Below the pieces are notes generated by a model. The model was not told where the DNA came from, did no database searches, and was given only the letters and a program-made list of their open reading frames with translations. Both the position numbers and the translations under genes were made by a program. 64,000 nt of DNA, from assembly GCA_022266195.1 (NCBI GenBank), contig WHVY01000006.1, positions 1,550,001 through 1,614,000 on the forward strand, written 5' to 3'. Positions 27,701 to 39,800 of the stretch are shown here, piece after piece; positions within the stretch are counted from its first letter, which is position 1; each line of letters starts with the position of its first letter. The DNA comes from Tetranychus cinnabarinus (lineage: Eukaryota; Arthropoda; Arachnida; Trombidiformes; Tetranychidae).

Positions 27701-28908
27701 AAAAAACAAACAAGTAAAAGGCCCAAATTTTGTATGCATTTTTGCTTCTCTTGAGTTTTTGTTGCTCTAAAAACTGCAGCCCAATCCATCAAGTTGATGT
27801 TTCTTACACTTCACTTTCTTCATCTTGTTCATCTTTTCCATTTCTTGCCTCTCTTCATTCATCTTGGCCTTTCCTCATCTTCATCTTCAACTGTTTACCA
27901 TGTAAAACAAGGACAACTTTGAATTGATAACTTAGCCTAACATAACGTTTGATTACAAAAGTATCAGTATCAATAGCAAGGTTTATATTGAGGTTGCCAT
28001 TTCAATTAATCAACATTAAGTTGAGTTGAATATAACAGATATTTCAGAATCCATTGAACACTTGAGATGAAAAGTGTTTAAGATGAACATTTTCATTCTA
28101 ATTACGATTATTCCTATTTCTTGTCTTTCCTACAATCATTCAATGAATGCTTCTGATTACTTTGGAAATATCATTTCTTGAGAAATAAACACGAGGAGAG
28201 ACAAAGGAGAGGATGACTGAGGAAGACTATCTAAAGATGTCTATCTGATGATAAACAGCAATGTTTACTACTTTAGTGAACAATTAATCACAATTGGGTT
28301 CTTTATTTTACTGAGAACACATAAATGTGTATAAATCTTGCATTTCTCAGACAATTTCATATCAGATAATCAGAAGTCAAATTATTTACATTTTAGCTTT
28401 TAAACCGAAAGAAAGAATCGTGAGAATTTTGATTAACTTTCACTAAATTCAGTCTTTATTTACAATCAGTTTTTTTATGTTTGTTTGATAGTAATATTGG
28501 TTTTTATTAATGTTATCAATTACATTATTACAATTACTGACATTATATTACTTTAATCTTTACGATTACGATTCATTTATAAGACAATTTTTACAATATA
28601 ACCTTAGAAGCGGCTTTTTTGGTCTCTTTTTTTTCAATCAAACATGACAATAATTTTACAAAGTTATGCACTGAAGGACTGAAGGAAATATTTACAGTGA
28701 ATTAGATCGAGGATGGCGAGGATGGCAATGTTACATTAAACTTAATTGTCTATGATGACAGTAATGAGAGAATGAGAAATGGCGAGTGAAAAAGGGAAGA
28801 GGAGAGAAGTAGAAATTGTATGTCACTAACAATGAGTGAGTTTGAAAAAACTATACAGAAAAATTTACAAATTGAAAATGTTTTGCTGGTGAAAAATGTC
28901 AATTTTCA
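24778..28908. other. Long intergenic region
   Basis: 4.1 kb between the 5' end of the desaturase and the 3' end of the Frizzled gene. It has AT-rich sequence, a GATGATGAA-rich patch near 25430-25480 and CT-rich patches near 25800-25870 and 27600-27690. Open frames at 27027 and 27730 are short, hydrophobic and without signature. I see no gene. Confidence 0.5.
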
Positions 28909-30792
28909 TCAAACTGTGGTTTCGCTTCCACGGTGATAATAGCGACCTCGACTGTCAAGTGTTGCCAATGATCCTACCGGAAGAGTTTGATGACTATTCG
29001 GAATCGCATTTGATGTTAACGACTTTTTCCAATCTTGTTTTGTAGAAAAAGGAATTTTTGGTGCTGACATCCATACCCAGATTCCGGTCATAATACCAGC
29101 TAAAAAAGACATGAAAATTTTCAGGGACATGACCTCTACATTGGGTAATTCGGAGCCCAAACTGGAATACCAAGCATCTCGGTAGAGATATTCGTAAAAG
29201 GAAACAAATAATAGGTAGGAAGAGATGATAAAATAAATGATTTGAAACATTGCCAGACGAGTCAACCAACCGAGTTGTTCGGTTAATTTAGGACTAGTCC
29301 AAACAGTTTTTGATGATAAAATTAATGGGTGAGAATTGTGAGAAGAAGCGTTGTTAAAGCTGATTTTTTCGACTGATGATTGATAACTACCATGACTTTG
29401 AACAAGAGGAGTGGACGTTGGATAGATCTTCTGATCTGTTTTTTTACAATACTCTCTGACAAATAAGAGGAAAATAATCATTCCAGTGCCAAGAAAAAAT
29501 ACATAGGGGGCGATCACGAACATAAGCAATGCGATCTGATCATGATTGCCAACATAACAGATACCGGTTAACTCGTCAGCGCCAATATCAAATTTGAATA
29601 AGATACAGCCAGTAACAAGTAGAGGTATTCCCCATGCAGCGCTGTGAAAGTAACTGGAAAAACTCTCCAACCCTTTACAAGACCATTGATGAGTTGTAAC
29701 GTAAAACAAGGAAATTGTTATCATGAGCCACCAAAGTAAACTGGAAAGGCTTGAAAAATAGAGGAGAGCGAAAACAAGCAGACAATAACCGTTTTCATTA
29801 CCATTTTGGATAAGAAGAGAAGCACGAAACTGAGGCTCATCGTAACATCCAACTGAATTTCTGCCTATCAATATGCAGAACAAATGGGTTACACTGTAAA
29901 ACAGATAACTTATTCCCATGTAGACTATCATCTTTTCAGGAAATTGAAAGCGACTTGGATAAGAGAAAAATGCAAAAATGGCGTAGACTGAAGAGGCGAG
30001 GCAAAAGGTGGACCAAAATGCTATCCAAAATCCTGCAAATTGTTTAGTTGATGAAAGGTACAAAATATCAGCTAAACAATCATGAACACATTGAGTAGTA
30101 TTGGAACGAGTTGTAACTCTGAAATATTGTTGGTGAAACTTGTAACCACGACAAGGGTCTTGAATAGGTGAAGGAAAGCTGGAATAATTCAATGAAGGTG
30201 AACGTATGAGTATTGTTGGTGTAACAACATCAGCCGATTCTGAGCCATAAACTTTATCATGGCTTTTATCTTGAGCAAACGACGGTTTAAAATCCAATAT
30301 TGGCTTAATCTTGCGTACATTTGCAATTGATTCAATTTCTTCTTCTCCTGGACCTACCATGCACATAGTTTGATTGTCATTAGCTGCTGGAAACAAGCTA
30401 CAATTCATGTAAGATGGCCAAGCAAAGCCAAAATCGTTGAGTATCGGTAAACACCTATCACGTACAGTTTCACAAAAGGGTCTACACGGTCCAATTGTTT
30501 GAACAATTTTCTCGGTACACATAGGAAAATAAACTGAGCACAAAAAAAATTTCAACTGAGAGGAACATCGGAATTTAATGAGAGGGTCAAACGTTTGAAA
30601 CGTCTGCCCTGCTTCATCTTGAGTCTCATGACCAGCTGAATTTGGAAAACCCGTAACATTATATCCAATCTTTTTACACGATTCAAATTTGATCTGTTCA
30701 CAAGTACGAACCGGAGGTGTTGAAGAGACGGCAGAATGTGAAGTCAATAAAAGTAAAAATATTATGCTCACTAAAAAAGGATCATTGACCAT
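28909..30792 (-). CDS. Frizzled-4-like Wnt receptor
   Basis: Seven-pass plasma-membrane receptor for Wnt ligands. Intronless frame of 627 aa. A signal peptide (about residues 1-24) is followed by the cysteine-rich Frizzled domain, from RTCEQIKFESCKKIGYNVT through FFLCSVYFPMCTEK to CSLFPAANDNQTMCMVGPGEE. The spacing and wording are closest to vertebrate FZ4. Next is a linker with several N-glycosylation sites, then seven hydrophobic segments (about residues 250-570). The end, ...RGSETTV, matches the FZ4-type PDZ ligand. Two oddities stand out. The third intracellular loop, between YCKKTDQK and QLGWLTRLAMF, is expanded by several tens of residues. The Dishevelled-binding motif KTxxxW just after the last membrane segment reads STKQDW, so its lysine is replaced. 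Smoothened is excluded by the CRD wording and the PDZ end. Confidence 0.92.
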   Translation of the reverse strand: MVNDPFLVSIIFLLLLTSHSAVSSTPPVRTCEQIKFESCKKIGYNVTGFPNSAGHETQDEAGQTFQTFDPLIKFRCSSQLKFFLCSVYFPMCTEKIVQTIGPCRPFCETVRDRCLPILNDFGFAWPSYMNCSLFPAANDNQTMCMVGPGEEEIESIANVRKIKPILDFKPSFAQDKSHDKVYGSESADVVTPTILIRSPSLNYSSFPSPIQDPCRGYKFHQQYFRVTTRSNTTQCVHDCLADILYLSSTKQFAGFWIAFWSTFCLASSVYAIFAFFSYPSRFQFPEKMIVYMGISYLFYSVTHLFCILIGRNSVGCYDEPQFRASLLIQNGNENGYCLLVFALLYFSSLSSLLWWLMITISLFYVTTHQWSCKGLESFSSYFHSAAWGIPLLVTGCILFKFDIGADELTGICYVGNHDQIALLMFVIAPYVFFLGTGMIIFLLFVREYCKKTDQKIYPTSTPLVQSHGSYQSSVEKISFNNASSHNSHPLILSSKTVWTSPKLTEQLGWLTRLAMFQIIYFIISSYLLFVSFYEYLYRDAWYSSLGSELPNVEVMSLKIFMSFLAGIMTGIWVWMSAPKIPFSTKQDWKKSLTSNAIPNSHQTLPVGSLATLDSRGRYYHRGSETTV

Positions 30793-33356
30793 GGCTTAAA
30801 CATGAAATTATGATAATAAAATAAGTTATTAAACATATGAACTTATACCATTGGAGAGAAAAAGAAATGGAATATTTACTCAATAAAAAGGAAAGATGGG
30901 AAATGATGGTTGACGATGGTGATGATAGTGAAGATGAAGTGAAGAGATCCTTTTGAGAAGTAATTGAGATCAAACACATCAGACCAATAAGTCTTCAAGA
31001 CTTTTCATGAAATTACAAATAGTCATTTTCATTGAGAAAAAATTGTAATTAATGTTGAATAAAAATGGAAACTTAGATTAATTAAAAAGTTAGTTAAACT
31101 TGCACAAATCTTTGAAGACAATGATAAAAGAATCTCACAAGAAGACAAAAACTTTCTTATCCATCTGTTTATCTCTGGTCTTACTTTTTTTATTTTACCG
31201 CCATCTAGCAGGAGAGGAAAGAACCATCTAAAAACCAATAACTTAAAGGTTTAATTTGAGGTTCAAAAGATAAATCTTAAAGACTCATCTTAATTTAAAG
31301 ATTAATTAATAGTCTAATTAATTCAGTTATTGATTTAACATCTTTGAGCTTCTACTTTTACCTAAGACCTTTACTATCTTCACCTTTGTTCACCTCAAGT
31401 TCATTATCACAATGGAAAATGGATTTTTGTTTCTCAAGTTACATTTTGGCAAAGGTCAGTGAACATGTAAACAGTTACCTTTATTTCATCCTTTTCAATT
31501 TCTTAACTATTGTGATTCTCCAGTGATTCTGTGATCAAAATGGATCTTATTTTCAATTGTATCATTAATCTGGCAATTGAAGAGCTATTAGGTAACACTC
31601 GATGTCTAGATAAACATTACATTTAAGTGGTCATCATGTGTGTATGTTCAACTTCTTGTATTCAGCCTGTGACCGGATTTTTATTATCATTTGGTTTGAC
31701 TTTTGCTCTTTTTCAAGGCTAATTTATTGACCAACTTGCTGATTATAAGGTAATTATTATTTGTTCAAGGCTTAATTTTGTCTGATAAGATCTGTTAATT
31801 CATGTCAAAAGTGGCAACTCTGTCGTATTGTCAAAAGATTAACATGTGAAAAGCCAGACTAAACAAAATTAAGGTTGATCATCAGATTAACTTGCAACTT
31901 ATCTTTTCAATGTTGTTATTTTTTACCATTTCCGTAACTTGAACACCTACCAGATTACCCTTTCTAACCGTCATCTATCGCCAGTTTTCATGTTAATCGC
32001 AATTATTACACCAAAATTATCGTTTGTTTCCTTCTAGACAAGCAACGTGTTAACAAAAAATTAACCATGTAATACCTAGAAAAGCCTTTAAAGCTAATAC
32101 TAAATCCTATGTTTTGTTTTCCCTTCTAGGTGTACGTTAAGTAAACCCAATTGTACTCTCAATGAGCTGATAATACATGTTGGCCCTTGTTAACTAACAA
32201 TGAATTGAATTTGTGTGGGAAAGATTAAAATTGAGTTGACTTTTGGATTAAACGCTATTCTATGCTGGAAATAATGTTGACTTACATGTGAAACTTGACA
32301 TAAACAAGATGATGATTTAACTTAAAATCAACTGATCAACCAATAAGTGTTTTTTAATCGTTATTAGTGTCATCCTGTTCAACATCATACTTGTTAACAT
32401 TACCCAATCAATGGGAATGATAAAGAATCATTTAATGTTTTCTTATTCTTCAGAAAAAGAAAACAGTTTGATATTTGAAAGAAAAGTAAAACTTGACGAT
32501 AATGAGGGAAAAAGTGAAAAAGTCTGAAGCGAATGATGATAATAATAATTGTCGATAATTTTCTAATTGAGTCGAGTGGCCATCTAGATTCTTATTCACT
32601 TGCTATTATCAAAATCATCAAACACTCACCATGTGCAACAAGTTATAAGATTCTTGAAACAAAACTATCAACAACATATTGTTACTGGCAACTCTTGATC
32701 TGAAATAATCAGGCCAATTATGTTAGATTTACTATTCAAAGACGACAAATGGTTGAATAAGATAGTCGTAGAGACTGACTATTTAAGTCTATCAAAGCGG
32801 GGAATCTAATGTGCGCTTTTTGCCAAAAGGGTACGCAATTTGACAATAGATTTAAGGTCAATTGTGTGGATAACAATAATCTTTTATTTGATTGCTTAAC
32901 ATAAAAGATGAACAAGAGGCTCATTGAGTTTTTACCTTGTTCAAATTACTGTTAAATGTTACTTTTGGATTAAGCAAATACAGTTGATTAAATTCACAGT
33001 AAATCTTATTTATATCACATTGAAGGAAATTATCAGCTCATTATTGGTTGCAAAAATGATTGTCAGAAGAAATGAGAACAAACAAACTCGATGATTATAA
33101 GTGATTAGTTCAATAATTATAACATTTTAACAAGTATTATGAACATTCTGTTGAAAGATTAACATATTTGATTCAACGAGTCAATTGATTAACTGGGATG
33201 TTCAATTTACAGGCAATCAAAGATGATTATTTCCAAGAGCAAATTGATTTATAATTAATCAAGACGAATGAGATTCTTTCAAATTAAATTACCAGTCGAT
33301 ACTAGTTTCCTCTTCAATTAAATGGTAGAAAGGTAAGTCAATGGTCAGCAAATATC
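30793..33356. other. Intergenic
   Basis: 2.6 kb between the Frizzled promoter side and the 3' end of the cysteine-rich protein gene. Only short frames without features (for example 31029-31238 and 32736-32924). Nothing recognised. Confidence 0.5.
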
Positions 33357-34187
33357 TCAAGTTTTCAGCTTTTTACTCCAAGAGGAAATATCGGTCCATT
33401 TTGGAGGCGCTTGATTAGCATTCATGGAACCCCAAGCTCCTGAAAGTTGCGGGTTTGATCCAAATATTTGAGAATAGTGAGCAAAATGATCGCCTTTGGG
33501 TAAAGTACCAATCGGTGGTAGCAAATCGAGACAAAATTGACTATCCTCTGGATAAGTACGACAAAGATTGTTGGCGACGGAAGAAGCAAAAATAGCACCA
33601 ATTTTTTTGCTAACTGCTAACGCGTCCGCACCACAAGTGGACAGAATGATGTCTGAGGTACATGCAACCAGACGATTAAAGGCACAGCAACCACCAGTAA
33701 TTTGAGTCGTTTCGTTGACCAACGCTGCTTCCAGGCCAGCCTGATAATCGTACATACAATGTCTACAAAGCATTTTAGTTGATTGTAAACAATAATATGA
33801 AGCTGAATACTTATTTTTCCAGTGAATCGCCTCGGGTGGGGAACATAGTGAGCTAAAGGCAGCATCATTTTGTTGTGTCATTAGTTGAATCATAACTAAT
33901 GCTGATGGGGTTGAGCATCGGTGCAAATAATCTTGCCGGCATTGATAGCTTTCATTGAGAAAGGCACACATACGGTCAAAAACATCACCAGGAGGCATCA
34001 TTGGTACAGGTTGAGAGAGTAGGATTAGATGAGATGAGCATAGATCGAAGTTGCGAAGATGACATTCACAGGAATCTGTTGTCGTGGTTGGCATGGATGA
34101 AACATTGTCCGATAAACAAATTGTGATTGATACACAAATGATAGAAATAATTTGAATAAAAGAAACATTGAAATAATTTAAGAACAT
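33357..34187 (-). CDS. Secreted cysteine-rich protein, family not recognised
   Basis: Single-exon frame of 276 aa from ATG 34187. Residues 1-27 form a hydrophobic signal peptide. The mature part has 16 cysteines in scattered single and paired positions (for example DSCECHLRNFDLC, CRHCMYDY, GGCCAFNRLVAC), compatible with eight disulfides. It also has at least two N-glycosylation sequons (NES, NET). There is no membrane segment or GPI-type hydrophobic tail; the C-terminus is polar and ends SSWSKKLKT. The pattern recalls arthropod and nematode secreted Cys-rich families of the DUF19 type, but I cannot assign it. A haemolymph or cuticle-surface role is possible but unsupported. No neighbouring gene suggests a pathway. 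Confidence 0.7.
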   Translation of the reverse strand: MFLNYFNVSFIQIISIICVSITICLSDNVSSMPTTTTDSCECHLRNFDLCSSHLILLSQPVPMMPPGDVFDRMCAFLNESYQCRQDYLHRCSTPSALVMIQLMTQQNDAAFSSLCSPPEAIHWKNKYSASYYCLQSTKMLCRHCMYDYQAGLEAALVNETTQITGGCCAFNRLVACTSDIILSTCGADALAVSKKIGAIFASSVANNLCRTYPEDSQFCLDLLPPIGTLPKGDHFAHYSQIFGSNPQLSGAWGSMNANQAPPKWTDISSWSKKLKT

Positions 34188-36497
34188 TTTGATAACCGTT
34201 TCTTTAATGGCTACCTTAACTCACCCTTCTTTGTCTTTCTGTTGCTGTGGTGAATAAGCGCGAGAATCATCTGCAATCTGATTGGCTTGTGAATTAAATG
34301 ATTTCAAGTTGAGAAGGAAAATCAAATTTTGACAGATCAATTGATTAATTGTTTTATTTTTAACTCACAATTACACAGACCATAACAATAAATGCATAAT
34401 TGCTGATTTATCACATACCAGGCTGTTAACCAGATTATTGGCAATTTTAATTGAACAAAAGCCATCCCATGTTGTATTAAATTCAATGGTCAATTAATGT
34501 TATCTCAAGCCTTTCAATCAATCTCAACAATTGATTACCAGATGAGTACAAAAGTATTCAATTGAGCGTCAACATCGCAATTAGATCCTTTTTTACCTCT
34601 AAATCAGCAATTAACAGAGTCAATTTTATCACAACAAATTGATTGCTAAGATGATCATTAACATGATAATTGAATCTCATAACACACAAGTTGAATTGTT
34701 TTGGCAATTCTTTGCCATTGATTTTTCACTTCTATTTGCAGTTGCTATGCCAATTGATTTTAACCAATTGTTTTAATCATATTAATATATGGTTGAATCA
34801 GTGAATAGATGGATTGTATGACGATCATGATTACCTGGCTGTTAATAAGTAGCACTGATAATGATAAAGAAGGAAGTTAATTGTGACTTTTTCATTTGTT
34901 TACTCGATAAATAATGGTAATAATAAACAGTCAAGTATCCTCATTGATCCAAAGTCAACAAAATTATAATCATTCAGTTTAATACACATCCAAGACAATC
35001 AATTTAATGATAACAATTCCCAAAATAACTCACAATTAGCCTTTTTATATTTTACAATCAACCAGATGAGCTTTAAACAAATGTCTATTAAGACCTTAAC
35101 AAAAGGACACTTTTAGCTTTTCCAGAAAATACAATTTCAATGTAAATTGGGTTTAAAATAATGTCCATTGAATGGTTTTTCAGTGTTAATTAACTTGCTG
35201 GACACTTGAAACAAATTACAAATCTAAACAAATGCAACACAATCACAACTGGACACGATTCATAGTTTACGTCAACAGTAAAACCAATGTAAAACCAGAG
35301 TAAAAAATGATTCGGAGTTGAGTTAATTTTAAAATTATTCAATGTAACAATCAAGGCAGCCTTTTAATTAAATAAATTATCATTGAGACAATCTTTAATT
35401 AGGCACAAATAATGTACAAAAGAGCAACATTAAGCTTGAGAAAAAGGTTAACATCTAAAAATATGGAAAGCAATAGATAGCTGTGTTTACAGGGAATATT
35501 TCAAAATGAAATCTAATTTGCTTTAATTAATGATTAAACCAAACAATCGTCTTCCTGTCAATCATCATCCTTTAATCAACAATCAGTAACAATATTGAAT
35601 ATTATATGACGTGGAAGCAAACACACCAACATCAGGTAAAACATTGATAAAACCATCGACCTTTCAAAGTCTTACAATGACACAAGAAATATCAATATTA
35701 ATCACAAAAATATTTAATTTAAGGTAAATCAAGATATGAACATGATGATAATGATAATGATTATAGTGACAAAAGATGAGACTCAAATGATACAAAAGAG
35801 GAAAAGGGAAGATTGGGTTGAAATTGAAGTAAAAATTGAAAAGCTGTTTGAGAAAAGATTTAACCTTTTCCATTTTTTTTAACCAACTCATTTCATCTTT
35901 TCATCAATACTGAATTATCTCTATCATCTTTATACTCGTCTTCATGTTCATCTATATCTTCTTGATCATCATCTCTATCTCGCTCTCCCTGTGTGTTATT
36001 TAAACATCACCTTTTGATTATCATCAATTATCTCCACCCGATCAAGAGTAAACTTGAAATGGTTCAACAAAATCTATTTGATTTTGATTGTGTATGTTAA
36101 ACCCAGAAGCAATATTCAATTAATTTAATTAAATGTCATCAAATGTAGTATCTTTTATCCTCCCAAATCACTCTGTAACCTTATCCCACCTTCAACTCTC
36201 TCTCCTCCTCCTCCTCCTCTTTCTCGTCATCTTCAGTTTCTGTTATGAAAAAAAAACCAAACATTCACCGTAATCGCTGAGCAAGTTCACAAACCCTGAG
36301 TTTCAACACTCTTATAAGTTCTCGCCCATGTTAAGCTCAACCCCGTACTATTATTATTAACACGCTACTAGTAATATTGTTGATAACAATTACAATCAAT
36401 TTGAATCCTTTGCGCAGTTAATTCACTTTCTCACTCCAAACAAAAATACATAAACTAAGATGATCAACATATATTTATAAATTATAATGTCCATGTG
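34188..36497. other. Intergenic upstream of the calcitonin-like gene
   Basis: AT-rich and without an exon. A CT-rich run with a CTC triplet repeat lies near 36200-36225. A frame at 35664-35891 (-) is hydrophobic and featureless. Confidence 0.5.
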
Positions 36498-36530
36498 TAT
36501 ATAAGAGTTATCCTGTTTGGTTGATCACTT
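36498..36530 (+). promoter_or_regulatory. Candidate core promoter (TATA plus initiator) of the calcitonin-like gene
   Basis: TATATAAG starts at 36498. TCACTT, an arthropod-type initiator, has its A at 36527, which is 29 bases downstream: the usual distance. It would give a 5' UTR of about 200-275 bases with no need for an upstream exon. Confidence 0.5.
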
Positions 36531-36802
36531 CAAGAAACTGTAAGAATCAGAATTTAAGATTTAACTCTGATTTTTACCAAATTGAACAAACTCAATTTGC
36601 TCTTTGTAAATTCACAATCAACAGGTTAACTTATTGGCTATTTCATCCATTTTTTATCAACCCGATTCGTTCCATTTTTTTGTTTAGTTAGATTATTGTT
36701 TCACTTTTTTTCCATCACATTTTAAAGATGAAGTTAATTAACACCAGCAAACAGCTTAGTCATAACAATTGCTTCAACAATCGTTACAACTTCATCAGCA
36801 TC

Positions 36803-39800
36803 ATGAAGGTTTGTTTAATTTATATCTCATTTGGTTGTTTTTTTGTATCAAGTTTACCCCTCAATGGTCATTCATCTGATCCCGGTCAATCACTTGGTGA
36901 TTACACTTTCACTGGACTAGCTGATGATTCACAACAAGATCCATCTTCACCTTCATTAACACCTTCCTCATCATCATTGTCAGGATCACCTTCAGCTGGT
37001 TCGGTTGCAGGTTTAATCTCGGCAAACGGTAATAACCTTGATTCAGCCAAGGAATGGATTCAGTTAAGAAATCTGCTCTCAGAATTGGGACAACAGAAAG
37101 TGTTAACTCCATCAACTTACAGGTAAGCTAATTGTTACACTTTCCCAGACTCCTTCCTCCTTGCACTATCCGGTTCCGTGATTTAGCTTCCTTGAAACTT
37201 GCATTTCCATGAAATGTTGCCTTATAAATATTTCCAATTTATTAACGTTTCTATTTTTTCCAATTTACCATTTTACCATTTGTACCACAATTAACAAAGA
37301 TGATCTTTTGCTTGTTTCCATCTCTGAATTATTTAACCCAAAAAATAACATGGTAACATTGAAATCCACTTAACTTGATTCTTCTGAGAATTTGAGTTCC
37401 ATAAGCTGTCATCATTGAAATTATATCTTTCACTTTGAATTACTGTAGCTTCTTCCAGTTTAAACTCCAATCGTGACATTTTGATTTTCAATCTGTCTCA
37501 TTAATTTACTTGTTTAGATGATTGTTTTTAAAAGGTTTTAAACCAAGTGTGATCGACAATTTAAACAGTTACGAAATAATTCAGGTCAGGAATTTAGTAA
37601 AACATTTAGTTACACTCTCAATGGATTCCTTTAAATTGCTGGTAATATTTTGAGATCCAGGCTTTCATGGCATCATAATTAGTTGATGTTATTTTCAAAT
37701 GAAATTAGCTTTCTCTTTGCCAATCATCCAGTTTGATTGAATGAAACAACTTTAAATTGCTGTTTAAACTGATTGACCACATTGCTCAGTATAGTAAAAA
37801 AAATTGGAATTGCCAATTGGAGGTTGACATTGTTATTGCAATTATTTGATCCAAATTGTAATAGTTTTTTCCAAGTTTACTTGTTTCGATTACCATTCAT
37901 TGGTAATTGCTTATTTGAAACCAAAATGATCCATGACTCTAATCATATTGATCGTCAGTTGTTGAAGATTGTGGCCAAGAAGATGGAAAGGATGAATAAA
38001 TTCAATTGGATCAGAATCATGAACAGTATTAGCATTGACAATTTGATCCAATGGTCTTTAAATTTACGACAATTCATGGTAGCTTTGATGGAAAAGTTTT
38101 GAGGTTTATAAAATAAATTGCGCTTGATTGAAGTTCCATGTTTATCAGGTCTGTAGAAAAAGAAAGTTATTAAATATTTGGTTTCAAATGCTATGGTTGA
38201 TCGTATAAAGTTGTTACCTCAAATATTGTATCTTTTGAATGTTAGCCTGTGTCATGGTTTAAGAGATTCAAAACATGGAATTTATTTTTTGCATTGAAGA
38301 CTTTTCCGGAACATTTGGATCGTAAATATTGTAATTGATTGACATTTAGTTAATGCAACCTCAGGAACAATTTCATGAAATAATTTTTAAACCATTCAAT
38401 TGAGCAAAGGTGATAGAGTTGAACTGGAAACTTTTCTTAAGAGTAAGAATACTTTTCTTATCATCATGGTTAGTCTGGAATAGTTTTTCATCCTTTTTAG
38501 ATAAAATTGAGTTTTCTTGCCAATATACAATACAATGTACGATGTACTTCTTATTTATGTTTGAAACTTTAGTTGTATCTTGAAATGAAACATTCAGCTT
38601 TAAAAATCCATTGATGCTGATTGAAACAAATTAATTCATTTTAATCTTTGAGCAAAAATGCTGCTAATTAAATATCTGTTGGAAATACGGAAAAAAGATA
38701 ATGAGAGATTAAAGTCAATTAGTAAAATTTTACGCCTTAATTAGAGAAATTAGGTGATGAGATTTGAATAATTACCTGGTATAACCTTGAGGTGAAATAG
38801 AGTCAAATCAACTTATTGTTTCCTCTTATTTAGCTTTTTTATCACCTCTTTGTTTACTTATGTCTTTAGAAATCAAAAAGATAACCAGGTAATATTGGGT
38901 TGCTTGTTGATGATCCACAATTGTTTCAAGTTTATTGTAAACAAAGTCAATCCACGTCAAATATTGCCACCATGTCAGTTGAAACAGTAATTTATGTTAA
39001 ATGAGATTCAATATCACACCCACAATGTTTCAAAACTCCTAATAAAAAGTAGATGAAAAAGCCATGGTGCAAGACAGGAACTTATAGAGCGAATGTCAAT
39101 CATTGATATTTGTTGTTGACACCAAGACATAAGGAGTTGTGGTGAAATGCATAGGATGGTCAAGCTTTTAAAACCTGGGCTTTAAGTTGATTACATAAGT
39201 ATGATTAGGATGCAATGAAATTTGAACCAAGATAATCAGGCTGGCATTTGTCTTTATCAGGAATTTACCCATAAAAGATTAGTCCTTGCTAATATACCAA
39301 AATGTTGAAATCGAAAGGTTTTATTCTGAGATCAGCCAGGTATGACCATGAATTTGATGACTCTTTATACGGGTCAACAGGGAAAAATTCATTCAAGTTC
39401 AAAAACCTTCTCAATAATGGATTTACAAATGATTTATGATGGTGTTGTGATTTGTCTAAAGATGCAGAAGACTGCAATCGCAACAAAAGTTTCATAAAAA
39501 TCATTAAATCCTCCTTTGATGTTGTTGATAGCTGCCTTTTTTTCCGGTCGAATCTTCCAGACTAACATGAGTTATCATGAGAATTGCTATTTTTAAGGAA
39601 GCAACAGCTTTGATTAACAATAAGTGGATGATCCATTCAAGAGTTATTGTTATGTGGTCGCAGAAAGAATTGGTTGCTTCTTGATAAAAGTAATCAGATA
39701 GGTCGTATTGGGGGTCAACTTTGAACTAATACAAATATGTAATCGGTTTGGAAAGAACCAATTAAACTGTCAATGAACAAAATGCAAGATAATGATTGAT

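Noticed and set aside
37773..38102. 109-codon frame in the calcitonin intron
   Set aside because: No ATG at the start, no signature, no matching splice phase to the calcitonin exons.
39289..39504. 71-codon minus-strand frame with a real ATG in the calcitonin intron
   Set aside because: Fairly protein-like composition but no signal peptide, domain or flanking splice sites; too short to support alone.
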